This document shows, in pieces, positions 47,220-59,112 of a stretch of DNA of 64,000 bases (position 1 is the stretch's first letter; each line of letters opens with the position of its first letter). The stretch comes from Lepidodermella squamata (lineage: Eukaryota > Gastrotricha): NCBI GenBank assembly GCA_047495785.1, contig JBLDXI010000003.1:2294001-2358000 (forward strand). Reading direction: 5' to 3'. The notes under the pieces were generated by a model, which saw only the letters and a list, made by a program, of their open reading frames with translations, ran no database searches and had not been told where the DNA came from. The position numbers and the translations under genes were made by a program.

Positions 47220-48161
47220 AATAATCCAGCGCAAGTATAATATCGAAAATATTACCCGGTCTTCACAGTATCCAGCGCTCGACAGAACCGCTGTGGCGGT
47301 GACACCTTTAATAAATAGCACGTGTCACGCCACGAATTGTTATTTCTGTCTGGCGCGTGCCAGCAATAGCCGCGCCAGAAACCTGATGCCATTCCGCCTA
47401 TAAAAAGGCCTAATTTGATACTCTTAAATCATCTACCGTTTCGGTGATCATAAAGTAGCTTAGCTTTAGCCATAATAAAATGCCTTAGTTTCGTACCTTC
47501 CGAAGTGTGTTTTTGCCCAATCGTCCTAACATCAAACAAGTCGGGTCGTCGGTCATGATCCCGTGATCGCGAGAACCCGTCACCGTTACAACCGCCATTT
47601 ATTATTGCATGCAATTATCAAGCGCCTATTTATCAAAGAAATTTCAGGTATCTTACTTTAGGGGGAACAAAATGTGGAATAATGTGGAAAGTTTTTCATT
47701 TCGAAATTTCCGCAAAATTTGTGATTGAAATAAATTGTAATACATTTTTGACGTATCTCTTTAGCAGTTTTGTACCCGACATGTTAACGATTCTAAAATT
47801 TCTATGCTGATGTTTTTTGGAAAAACAGCAAACGCGACAAAACAGCGAAAAACTGGTTATATTCGGGTTGATTAAATAAAAAAATCTGACCAGTTTTGCC
47901 CGTAACGCCGGCCAAAAGTTGTGCATCTGTTGCGCATAACTTCACAGAAAACAGATTTTCAAGTAGGTAATATTAAACTGGAGGTTTCGTAGTCCAAAAC
48001 ACCATAGAATCAAATTATATAAGTAATTCAGTCTAAAAACAAAAAATAATAAAATAAATAAGCTTATATTAGCGATCAATTTTTTCAAATGGCAGGCAAT
48101 CCTGTTTATTGGGCTAATCAAGAAGATAACAAATAACATATTATTAAAATGAGATATTATG
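47220..48161. other. Intergenic region between sushi gene and ankyrin copy 5
   Basis: No gene is supported. On the minus strand an AATAAA near 48101-48106 could be the poly(A) signal of copy 5. Confidence 0.5.
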
Positions 48162-51100
48162 TCAAAATTTATTCCGCTGTCCAGCGGTGTGATAAACCAG
48201 TGTTTGAATAACGTCCATGTGATGCGGATTCTTGGCGATCTCCGCCATCGGTGTAAGATTTTGTTTGTTCCGCTTCAAGGTTAAGTCAGGACAAGTGGAA
48301 CACAAATAATCGGCGATTGCAGCGTTTTTAACTCGGAAAAGCAACGATTCATTGTCGTCACCAACTTCCGCCGGTTTGAAGCCGTGCTCTTCGATCAGCA
48401 TTTTCACAAGTTCCAAAGAGTTGGTTCTAGCAGCCAAGTGTAATGCGTTTTCTTTGTCTATCCAAAGGGCCTTTAAATTACAACCCTTTTGTATGAAAAA
48501 TTTAGCTGCTTCGAAATTGCCCAAACAGCAAGCTTGGAGAAAGGGCGTCAAGTCATCATCTCCCTCGACATCTATGAAATCCGGGATGACTTCGGAAAGA
48601 ATTTCAAGTACCTCCAAATCTTCATGCCTCTCGCATCGGAAATAGTGGAATAATGTCTCATCGTCGTGCAAGACACGGCAATCAGCGCCCTTCTGGATCA
48701 AATACCGGACAATATCGGCTTTTGCGAGCCGAACAGCTTTCATAATCGGAGTTTTATCACCTTTGCCTCGCGAATTCACGTCGATTTTCACAGTTTCGCA
48801 CAAGTATTTCACGACCTCGAGGCTTCCATAGCAAGCATGTTGAAGCAATATATTTTCAACTCCTTTCATCAAACCTGGATACGATTTGGTCAGATATTCA
48901 ACCACCTCGAGATTTCCACCCCTAACGGCAGCAATAAGAGGATTGAAACAGGCTTTTCTAATGCTTTGGAAAGGAAGATACGAAGCTGGCATTTCCGATC
49001 CAGTTATCGAAACCAACAGTTTGAGAATATCAAGGTGGCCGTGAAAAGAAGCTGAGCATAGGGAAGTTTGCTCTTCGACAGGGTTCACGTGATTAGCTAT
49101 CAATTCGGTACATCCAGCCGGTAGTTTTTCGTTGAACAAAATCTTCTCAACAGTTTTCGATTGACCTTGAGCGATTGCGCCGAAGAATTTGTTGAATTCA
49201 TGGGGTAAGCCATCGAATGACTAAGAAATAACATATTAACAATAAAAAAATTTCTCATTCAAAGTTAAATGATTTTGATCATTTTAGGACGAATTCGGAA
49301 TTCAGATTTTCAGATGGACGCTGAGGAATATAGTGGGGTGTACTTTTTCCCGCAATTATGTTTTCATTTCATCAGATCATGGAAATAACATTTTTGTATT
49401 ATGCGGCAAATGCGACTGCAATCTATTATATTATAGGATTCAGTTCTGATATCAACATTTGGAAATCGAATGGCAGAGCGATGGTAGGCTTTCATAAGCA
49501 AATACATGAAGCTTGCTCTTTTAGGCAATCCCCAACTAACGAAGAAACTAGATAACAAGAAGCATGACGAAGTGACGAAGATCAACGGTAGTTTCCCAGT
49601 ACAGTACGCCTACGATAGAGGCACCCTTGTACCTTGTATTAACCTTGTACCTTGTATTAACCTAGTTCTACGGTAGAACTACGGTAAAGCCCTACGATAC
49701 GGTAGTTTTCCGTAACAACAATATGTGGCTATAATCACTACAATTAATTGACCGACAATAATCACTGACGCCGTCCAATTAGCTGCTACCACCAACACAT
49801 TCAACGTCAAAAATGGAGCCCTGGATATCGAACACATTGAAGATCTCAAATCAACCAAAAGTGGGCTAGACATCAATTTTTTTTTCCAGTCCCCCTTTCG
49901 CTCATGGGCAACTATACGTTGGACTTCCCAGGGCCGCGGATTGCTGCAATGTCAAAGTTATGGCGTCAAGCGACTATATTATCAATGATAAATATTACAC
50001 AAAAAACATTGTAACACAAAAAGAGGTTTTGTAAACCACTTGCTTTTTGAACTGTTCACGTTTTCTGGAGCTAGCTGAATAAATTACAGTTTCGCGGCAT
50101 CACAAATATCGTTCACTGAATGCTGTGGAAACGACTCAATTTCCTTCCAAATAATCTGGCGATTTCTGCGGAATTTCTTATAACTACTGAATTCACGTCC
50201 GAGAGGTAGCTTTTTTCGGACCGCTTTTAACCACTCGAGCTGGCGGCGGCATCGCGAAATTTTAATGCGATTACTGTCGATTTCTGTTCGAAAAATTCGC
50301 CAGCGACGAAGCCGATTACCCTCAGTTTTGGAATCGGCTGAACAAATTCAGTCTTTACGACGCAGTGCTGTTGATCGGACGGGCGTTTGAATTATTTCGG
50401 CAGTCGAATACCAGTCGCAAATGCTGAGATAAGACCCTAGGCGAAGCTTCACCTCCCGGTTATTTCGGCGATGCAACGCAGGCTGAGAACACCAACTTCT
50501 GACAACGATGCTGCGACCAAGGCATGGCTTAATGCTGATGTTGAGATGACACTCGATGATTGCCTGGACGACGTAGAAACTGTTCAAGTCGTGGCTGAAA
50601 CTGTTCAAAGCGAGAATCGTTATCAGGGCCAACGCGAAGCCGCAGCCGTGGAAACAATTGAACCACAAAGCCACGAAGAAGCGATTTCTGCAGATGAGAT
50701 ATTTCTACAATTTTTCGCCAATTCCAAATCACCAAACCAGCAATCGGCGCAACTCATCGCACAGAACATTAAGGGCAAACCCTAGCGAAAAAAGACATTG
50801 CATGGCCATGCGTTGGCAACACAAGCCAACGTTCCATGCAACGGCAACGCATGTCAATGTGATGTCAATGCATGTCAACGGACATTTGACAATGCAACCA
50901 AGATGCGTTGGCATGCATTTTCGATGCATCGACCACGCATTTTCAACACAACGGCAATGCATGGCCATGAAAATGTGTTGTAAAATTGTAAAAATTCTGA
51001 ACAGGCAGCCTGACTTTAGCCGGCCATTCAGCCGTCCTGGGGTATTTTTGTTTATATAAATGTGCATGTAGTTATTTGCAAAACCACGCGATTTGTTCGC

Positions 51101-54100
51101 GGCGCCAGCGCGCGCAAGATCGGGAAAATTTTGCTGATGAAGATCAGAGATTGGCGGCGTTTGAGGGTCAGTTACCTATTAATTATCCCGCCTTGCACAT
51201 TTTTTGGCAATTTTTTTAATAATTGCATGAAATTATAAATTTCATGTTATTAAAGTTCTTACTGCATGAAATCGCCGTCTATTCGTCTAAGCTCTCCTAC
51301 TAGTCTTGGTCTGGGAAGATCGCGCTCTCGATCTTCTCGTCCTCGGTCAAAGTCGCCGCCACTTGGTTCAAGTTCTCAACTTCGTGCTGCTCAATCGGAA
51401 TCAAAATCGGCTCGCTCTCTGTCAAATTTGCCATCTACTCGACCCAGATCGAAATCGCGAAGCAGATCGCCGTCTACTCGATCAAAGTCGTTTTCTCCTC
51501 CAACAACGGCAACTGCTCCTCCGCCAAAATCAGCACATCGGCGATCAACAGAAGGCCAGAAATTGTCATCGATTTCAAGTCTTGGCGAAGTGTCATCTGA
51601 TTCACCAACGGCTGCATCGATATTTGTCCGAGCAGAGTACTCCGATGTTGAACTTTTATCGGAGAGTTCGAGATCGAGGTCACCTTCTCCCGAAAACGAG
51701 GGTTCCCTCATTATCTCAAGATAGCATAGGAAGGGGTCGATACCACTCTCGCTCTACCGCAACAATATGTTGTAGTATTTTTATGTATTATTTGTATGCC
51801 TTAAACAGAGTTATTGATTGTTCTTGAAAAAATGGCGCGTGAACTTGATCAATTCTTCGTAATTTCCATCGACAATCGTGAATTTACCCCAGTTGAGCCA
51901 CGAGTTTTTGTGTAATTCTCACTTGAGCAACGGCGTGTTACATAGGCGCGCACGAGTTGAATAAGAACGAGCGATAAACAAATTGATACATTATATAAAA
52001 CAGAGAGTCTAGCCACCAAAATTCACCTATTTCTTCTTTAAACTGCTCATTTACATCGCTTTACAACCGTTATACTACAAAAATGGTCGAGCTAAAGTGT
52101 GTCGTATGTAATGAAAAATTTACTGACAACCGTGGCCGAGCCAACCATCACTGTTTAAAACGCCAATTGACGAAAGAGCAAGTACAACAGCTCGAGGCTG
52201 AGGCGCGGTTACGAGCTTCAAACAACTCCGAAGACATTGAGCTACAACAAGACAATTCTATCCCGGTGTCAGTTGCAGTAGTGACCCCACAGCTTTAGCA
52301 GCGGCTAGCAGTGGCGACGAACAAGTGCTCAAGCCGAAGACGGCCCGCATCCGGTTTCTCGAGGCTAAGCTGCTGCGCAAAACAAATCGCAACGACGGGG
52401 CGGTGCCTAATCCACCGCAAGATATTCCGACTGTTGAGTCTGAGCCTGAAACACTCGAGCCGGACGAGCCGCCTGCTGATGCCTCATACGTTATTTACGA
52501 GGGCATGAAAGGTACCACCAAAGGTTACCCTCTGTTGTGTTTCGCCGACGCTCATTTCCCGAACTGTTTTACCTACGCCGGCACCGAATTTTGGCGGGGT
52601 CAGGGGCGGCGGCTGTAAAGTTAAAGCATCAATCGTCGACGGCGAGGTGAAACTTCGAGGTCAACTGGAGCCGCCAAGCCATTTGCCTTGGCACGCAATG
52701 AGTGCGTAATAGTGTATAAAATTAGTGGTGCTCTGTCCTTTACCTAGGAGTGGCTCAGTGTCTCGCTGTTCCACTTCTAGATAAATTTATTACGATGCTA
52801 AGGACTTCGCGAGCGCCCTGTTTACTGGTAACTGGGCGATTACTTATCCGCGTCACCTGCTATTCCCTGCGTCATCAACTCGTGAGTTGTAACCAGAGAG
52901 CTAGTTTAGTTTTAAAACTAGCTCTATGGTTGTAACAAATCAACAAATACATCGTGTTTATCGCCGTAGTCGCAGTTGTTTAATTTCAATTTTAATAACT
53001 CCCCCACGTTTAATTATCGCTGCAGTAATGTATTAAGAGAGAAGCTTTAGCAAAAAAAACGGCTGAGGTTATTTCTTACCAATTGCATCTCGACTGGGTC
53101 CTTCGATTTGGGTTCGGTGAAGTAATTATTGGGCTTGATAACAGCAATCTGATCCACGTATCCCAGCACACACTTCATGAGGTTGTTATCGATTTTCAGC
53201 GATATCTCAGGCTCCGCTATCAGTGAGCTCGGATCTTCCATCATCCTTAGCTTTAGGTTAAATTATTTCAATATATAAAAAAGTTAATACTAAATTTTAT
53301 GATTACCTTTTTCTCAACAAGCCAAACTTTCGTAAACATTCTTGCTGATTTTTGAAGGCTATATGACATCAGGGGCGTTGACTGCTCATTTCGAGCTTTC
53401 AACTCTTCCAAGACCTTTTCGACATAATATGGCTCCAAGACGCACGATGCGTTAATCACAGTCGCCCGCTCATCAACCAAGTTGGTTAATTTTTCGAGCA
53501 ATTCAGCCCGATTCTTCTCGATAGTGAATCGCATGGTTTCAAGCAGGTAGTCGCAATGAGCGTTGATTTCCGATGCGACTTTAGCCTTCTGAGCGTGAAG
53601 TTTGTCGAAAGCGGCAGTCCTTGAGCTTGACTTGGAAATCACAGCTGAGTTGAAACGATCCGCGAACTAATATAAAAATATAAATAAATACAATATTTTT
53701 CAAATTTCCAACCCAGTAACGATCCGAAAATGTGGAATCAATTTTTATTAATTTTTGGATATTTCAGATTAAGTTAACGCCACAGTGAATGATAAATCCA
53801 AGCCCACTCAATATCAACCAACTCGTTCGGCATCTCATCACAAGTTTCTAACACCAAAGTTATGAATTCCGCCCCAGAGTTGAGAATCGACGAGTCCTTG
53901 GTTCCGAAGCGTCTGTAATATGCTGCCCAAAAATTCCGTGAGAACAAAGTTTGCGGGGAAACTAAACGATTCGCTCTCGATAAGATTTTTATCTGATATT
54001 TTTGTTAAATAAATTCCCCGTTCAAACTTGGCCATCTAAGGGCGACGGCAACTGCTTCCCTCCTGATGGCGCCATTTTCTCAAAATCTTTGACAGCAATA

Positions 54101-57100
54101 CTAATAGGTAATAAGTAACTCTTTTAAACAACTCTTTTGGGCACAAATTCTTCGTCATCCCTCAGCGCGTGTTTGAAACGTGACACGCGCAATGCAAGTG
54201 AAATGAGAAATGACACTCTTCGACTCTATAATGCTGCTCATCCTGATCGAATCGCCGTTCAAGGTAGTTGTCGCCTAATCGATCAACTCAACAATTATCG
54301 GCACATTGTCGCTACAAACAACCGTGGCCAAAAAAGTGCCGGGTCAAAAAAACAGGATTTTTGATGATACTCCTGGCTTCATTGAAACACCGATTCTGTT
54401 TGATTCTCAATTAACGTCGTCTGTGTATCGAGACTTTCCAATGGGGAGAGAAGGATTAAAGCTGTCCCCGCTGTCCACTGCCTCCTTCCTAATCGTCGAT
54501 GCACTACTTACCTACGGCTTTTCTGTCAAATTCGAGAACGTTTTCCGCGTCTCAGACCAGCAAGTTTTATGGCCGAACGAACGTCACACCGTGCCTTCCG
54601 GGAAGTCTTTGAGATGTTACCATACGAGGCTGTCTCTTCCATCTAATGCAGAATCTTCTCAAACGGGTAAGAAATACGTGGTCCAGCCACTTTTTCAGCG
54701 ATTTCCGAGGTTTCGAGATCTGTTCGTATATTTTAGGTCCACCTAAATTTTTGTGACGATTTTGGTGAATACCCCATACCACCAGCCCCGGCGCTGAGAA
54801 CAATGTTTTACTAGCCGTTAATTACAGCCGCGAATCACTGGCAGTATCGTTTCTACCGCAACGAAAGCACCGCACTTTGACTTCGAAGGTCGGTCAATCC
54901 GAATTCGAATGCAGAACCTCGATCGCTCGCAAGTCTGCAGTCTGCCATATTCCAGAGCAGATTTCTCTTAATGCGAGAGGCGAAGAAATTGTTCTGTTCA
55001 ATCCGGAGTACGCAGCGAGCGCGCGATTTTTGATATCCGGAGCCGCTAGCAACATCGAGGTCCTCACTCAAAACGACCATTGGGACAACGACGGTACCTT
55101 CAAGATTACTCCTTTGCCGAACATCTTCTACCAGGTGTACATCATTCATGTGGCGGCTGATCAAGGGAAGACGCTCAAACGTTTTCATTTTCATTTTCCC
55201 TTGGCTTGGTAGCAAAAGCCTCTCTTTTAACTTTAAGATGAAGGATAATGAACTAGCTGTTGCGGATTCTGTCAAGGGCCTTGGTATTATTGTAGACAAA
55301 GATTTGACGTTCTCCTAACACTGTATTGCCTTAGCAATGAAAGAAGGAATTAGTGGCGGCGGTCGTTTCGGCCAAGAACAAAAAGAAGGTGAGGAAATCA
55401 GCTGAAAAAATGTATTCTGTCATCTATCATATACTTTATATATAGACATCGGATGTCGACGCTGCCTCCGTCCTGATTGACGATGATACATGCCGCGTTT
55501 GTCTCAAAAGATATCACGAAAAAGACCCATGGGTCAAATGCGGCCGATGCGGGTTTTGGCTTTGCCAGCCTTGCTTTAACTTCCATAAGGTTCCCAAAAA
55601 ATTCCACAAATTGTGTACTCCTGTGCTCAAGTAATTTCTCTTACCTGCGTTGCACGTAGAAGAGGCCTTGTTCACGCTTTCAAAGCCGTAAAACATGGTT
55701 AGTAAAAACCAACCCATATAAACGCCTAGAAGCCATTCATGGCTTTAGAGTGTAACGGCGTAATTCATTTGCGCCTCAAGTCCTACAACACTGTAACTCA
55801 AGTCACGGGGACGCAAAAAGTCACACGTCCAAATATTAAAATGAATGATTGTCACGAGTTGGTGTTTGAGAAAAAATGAAGAAAAGTAGCAACGGTGATA
55901 ACCGTATCTTCACCAGTGACATGTTGTAACCGCGCGTGACAATGCTCCAAAATATCGAAATAATTCAAAGAAAATGAGTATATTTGAGATGTAACGGGGC
56001 TCAACACAGAAGTCACACGACGCTATTCGACAGTAATGCCATTATCAAACCCATGATCAGCCGCCGGGGCGCCGGCCTGATTCCATCCTTTGGTCAACAG
56101 ACAGTCGCTTCGGAGGAAGCCGGCCTGATTGCATCCTTTGGTCAGCAGTCACTCACCCCGGTACTTGTTAATATCAGTGGCCAAAATGTTTCTGTCGAAT
56201 TATTACAACATCTGCTGGCGCGGAGCAGCCGCAGGCGGGTAAGGAGACCGATGATGATGTTGATGATGACGCGACGACAACGACGACGACGACGAGCAGC
56301 CGGGCACCAGCCAAGAGCCGGCAAAGCGCAAACGAGGTCGGCCCTTTGGTTCAAATACTCCCCCTTCATCAAAACGATTAAAACAAACAAATCAACCCAA
56401 ACAACAGTAGGCTACCGCGCAACATAGTCATCGAGGACGTGGAGGCGTTTCCGTACCTTGGCAGTGTCATCAGCCTAGACGGAGCTCACGCGGATATCGC
56501 CTTTCGACTCGAGAAAGCTAGGCACGTTTTCTCCTCGCTGAAGGCGGTCTGGCATTCGAAACAGCTTAGCAAGGCGACCAAGATGTGTCTCTACAACTGC
56601 ATGGCCAAGGCAGTCTTGTTATACGGTTCAGAGTGCTGTCGAGAGTTGGGAACTGACGTGATTCATACCACAACCGTTGTCTCCAACGAATTCAAGGCAT
56701 ATACTGGCCGAAGATCTTTTCAAATGAGGAGCTCCACCGCATTTACAAATGCCGGCGAATATCGACTGACATCAGACTCCTCCGACTCCGCTGGCTAAGG
56801 CACGTACTGCGGATTGACGCCAGGCGTACTCCCAGGCGCCAGGGACTACTACTACTACTACTACTAAGTTAAAGAGTTAAAAAGCTTACATTTGATGCAA
56901 TCCAACTGCTTTCCAGCCTTAATCTCTCGGCATGAGCGGCAGAACAGGCCTCGCAGAATAGCCTGGCACAGTGCGGACAGTTTTTCGTCTTTGGGGCTCG
57001 CATATGAGGGCAGCGATCGCCCAAAACCGTAACGACTGTTTTATCTTCCGCATCCATCATAGGCCAAGCGGCTTCCACCATTTTCACTAGAGTAAGATTG

Positions 57101-57532
57101 GCACGGAAACCTTTATAATAAAAGATAGAAATGGCTATTGAACCAATAATTGATTGTCAAGCAAACTCTTTTTGCTGTCATTCCGCCTGTTGCAAATCGG
57201 GCATTTCGTCTCGGAATTACGAGGCGGATCCGATTTCGTGAGACAATCGCGACAAATCGTATGACCGCAGTCTGGATAGAAAACCGGTGGGAAGTTTCTA
57301 AAATTTGAAACGATGCCATGAGCAATTGACATGAAGCCTTTTTTGCAAAGTTGACACCTCAGAGCCTGTTTAATGAAATGAGTATATGAAATAACATGCA
57401 AGAAAAGGTAAATAAGAAGCCACGCACATTTGGTAGGCATCCATCAATGATAACGTGGCTATCGGTTTTCCGTCGCTTTGGCATGGGACAGTTGACATCA
57501 TCAGCCATTTCAGAATTAGAAAAATTAACCAT
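48162..57532 (-). CDS. Intact RING / B-box / coiled-coil / ankyrin-repeat protein (TRIM-like), 704 aa
   Basis: This is copy 5, the best gene of the array. Exons: 57532..57428, 57365..57167, 57110..56890, 53666..53307, 53250..53080 and 49220..48162. Phases agree and the sum is 705 codons. Residues 1-35 are basic and hydrophilic. The RING-HC finger is at about 36-90 (CQLC, CGHTICRDC, CPIC). The B-box-like finger is at about 130-165 (RCPH, CPHCARLFCEACS, AHAERL). A coiled coil follows (176-295), then the 57-residue module (296-352, LMKCVLGYVDQIAVI), then about eight ankyrin repeats (353-704). RING and B-box plus coiled coil define TRIM/RBCC E3 ligases; ankyrin repeats in place of the usual C-terminal domain would select targets. 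Donors of exons 1 and 2 (GTGCGT, GTTTGC) are weak. The large introns are full of transposon remnants on the other strand. Confidence 0.85.
49625..49662 (+). repeat. Short direct repeat
   Basis: CTTGTACCTTGTATTAAC occurs twice in tandem. No function is evident. Confidence 0.6.
50795..50985. repeat. ATGC-rich palindromic MITE-like stretch
   Basis: ACATTGCATGGCCATGC at the left is loosely inverted at the right (GCATGGCCATGAAAATGT). The interior is dominated by TGCATG/CATGCA and GTTGGC/GCCAAC words. Probably a degenerate small foldback element. Confidence 0.45.
51266..51724 (+). CDS. Possible Arg/Ser-rich protein (152 aa)
   Basis: A continuous plus-strand frame is rich in RS/SR dipeptides (GRSRSRSSRPRSKSPP, RSKSRSRSPSTRSKS). 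This composition is typical of splicing-type RS domains, but there is no RNA-binding domain and the minus strand is also open over much of it. It lies inside the 3.9-kb last intron of copy 5. It could be a chance low-complexity frame. Confidence 0.3.
   Translation: MKSPSIRLSSPTSLGLGRSRSRSSRPRSKSPPLGSSSQLRAAQSESKSARSLSNLPSTRPRSKSRSRSPSTRSKSFSPPTTATAPPPKSAHRRSTEGQKLSSISSLGEVSSDSPTAASIFVRAEYSDVELLSESSRSRSPSPENEGSLIISR
51991..52000 (+). promoter_or_regulatory. Candidate TATA box
   Basis: TTATATAAAA lies about 90 bp upstream of the ATG of the FLYWCH-like reading frame at 52083. Spacing is plausible for a core promoter, but the downstream frame is broken. Confidence 0.35.
52083..52706 (+). pseudogene. 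FLYWCH-type zinc-finger protein, frameshifted
   Basis: The N-terminal frame carries a Cys/His cluster (CVVCNEKFTDNRGRANHHC) and ends at 52298. A shift near 52285 continues it (LKPKTARIRFLEAKLL). The C-terminal part GYPLLCFADAHF … TEFWRG … GCKVKASIVDGEVKL fits a FLYWCH finger, with the first ligand cysteine changed and a second shift near 52605. FLYWCH fingers often accompany MULE transposases, and a MULE remnant lies at 54877-55200. Confidence 0.5.
54877..55200 (+). pseudogene. MULE transposase-like fragment
   Basis: ARFLISGAASNIEVLTQNDH followed by WDNDGTFKITP and FYQVYIIHV matches the start of the MULE transposase domain (H-W-x-x-DGTFK…FYQLYxIH). The flanking sequence is broken. Located in the exon 3-4 intron of copy 5 on the opposite strand. 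Confidence 0.6.
55212..55345 (+). pseudogene. Short LINE RT C-terminal fragment
   Basis: KDNELAVADSVKGLGIIVDK followed by DLTFS resembles the post-YADD region of LINE RTs (xxKdLGvxvdxxLxF). It ends at a stop and is too short to place in a clade. Confidence 0.5.
55447..55640 (+). other. PHD-like zinc-finger coding fragment
   Basis: DDDTCRVCLKRYHEKDPWVK continues as CGRCGFWLCQPCF. The Cx2C…Cx2C…Cx2C spacing is that of the small PHD-like fingers found in many transposon and LINE proteins. Only this segment is open; no full gene. Confidence 0.45.
56410..56866 (+). pseudogene. LINE 3' end with (CTA)n tail
   Basis: FPYLGSVISLDGAHADIAFR, then ARHVFSSLKAVWHSKQLS, TKMCLYNCMAKAVLLYGSEC and, shifted, LRWLRHVLRIDARR follow the conserved C-terminal region of non-LTR retrotransposons. 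The fragment ends in CTACTACTACTACTACTACTA (split here: CTA repeated seven times), a typical LINE 3' microsatellite tail. It stops about 20 bp from exon 3 of copy 5. Confidence 0.8.
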
Positions 57533-58034
57533 TTTCAGCAATTTTCTAAAACAAATCCCTAAATGGAAATAAAATTTGAAAGAAATGCAACGGGTTATCA
57601 TTAAATACCATCTAAACAATGATCTAATCTAATCTAATGATCATGGTAATTGCTTATGATTCTGTTTTCTGCCGAGAAAAGGCAACTTGCCCGGACTAAA
57701 AGGCGATGGTGTTTTTTGAATAGTCGGACGATCGATCACATGATAGAAACTGATGGGTACCCCTGCGTCAAACGACCGTTGATGACTTCAAGCTCAAGCT
57801 GTTTGCATCTGCTATTTTCATTCTTATTCATTCGTTGTATACACGTTTTGTAATGTACAGGATTGTTGAAGCAAATTTACACGAGGCACGATGACGACTT
57901 CGACAAGTTGTGGTTCGATTCTAAGAACGATTAGCCAAGTGACTTCGTATCCTATCTAGCTAGCAGCGACGAGGAAGACGAAGGCGACGAATACCGCAGA
58001 ACGAAAACAATGAATCACTTCTTGACCTCCTATC

Positions 58035-58720
58035 GTGCCTGCAGAGTCATCTGTGGCTTCCGCCTTCGTGACAAACGTCGAAGAGAAGAATTCAGTTCTT
58101 GACCGCGAGGATCTTGTCACTATTATGGGTCACGTTATAGGCGAATTTTATTTACTACCGATGATTTTCATCTCTAATTTCTGTATTCTTATTGACGACA
58201 ATCGATTTTTACCGGCCAATCGCGTTCTTCTAGCTCGCCGTCGGTTGCGAGCCAGAACTGTTCGTAAACGGGTGGGCCCTGCTCACCCTGCTATTATCAA
58301 GAAAGATATGCAGCTTCTTGGCGTGTACTTTGATCGTTCAGACCCGAAGGTTTTGCAGAAGGAGGTTTTCTTCATCTTTCACTATTATCCTTCACTACGT
58401 GGCCACGAGAATTTACATCAATTCACAAAGAATTTGCTTGTATTCGGCACCGATCCGGTTAACGGGTAATGTATGTCACCTTATCTCATGCTCTCCTCGA
58501 AAAATTCTATCGATCCTCGTTAGACTCCGGGTCCAGTCGAAAACAGAATTACGCGGCTGCCACCGCTACGGGATCACGTGGCTGCGGTGCCCCACGATAG
58601 AATGCTCGCTGAATATCATGCTGCTGAGGCAGCTAAGAAAGCAACATCGTCGAAATCTATCGAGGTTGGAATGCGGATAGGTCGAACCATTCTCAACCTG
58701 GTCAGCAATTGCCGCTATAT
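58035..58720 (+). pseudogene. Tyrosine-recombinase-like (Crypton/DUF3504) fragment 2
   Basis: FLPANRVLLARRRLRARTVR, HPAIIKKDMQLLGVYFD, LQKEVFFIFHYYPSLRGHEN and LHQF align with the fragment at 37806-38183 and with the DUF3504 consensus. Upstream frames (57877-58034) are acidic and broken. A shifted tail (AAVPHDRMLAEYHAAEAAKK) runs to about 58720. No catalytic tyrosine region is visible. Confidence 0.55.
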
Positions 58721-59112
58721 GACTAAGAACTCGCAAAAGGACTCGAAATCGGCGAGTTTAACCACAGTCGGTGAGCGACCTCTACTCAGTTCTCCACGGC
58801 AAGAAACTAAAGAAACAAGGAACTTGGCAAGATCCTGCCAAGAACCGGACAAGGTTTTCTTGCCAAGTCGTCGCTAAGATCCGTTCTTAACAACTCTTCT
58901 TGACAAGATCTATACTAGATCGTTGTTTTTGTGAAAAAGGTCACGTATATATTAGATTTCTTAATCTAAAATCCTAAATTTTTAGTGAGCACCTTTTAAT
59001 ATGCGTTAACAGTATTCAGCTTTATTGGTAATGACAGTAAAGTTCACGCAAAATTTACCAACACATTGAAACAGCAATTTTTGGTTACAGCAACTGCTTT
59101 TGTTGAAAAGTT

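Noticed and set aside
50471-50785. 104-residue acidic plus-strand frame
   Set aside because: No domain or paralogue is visible, and it overlaps repeat sequence at its end; too weak to call.
51391-51711. Minus-strand Asp-rich frame opposite the Arg/Ser-rich frame
   Set aside because: A mirror effect of GATCGC-type repeats; composition only.
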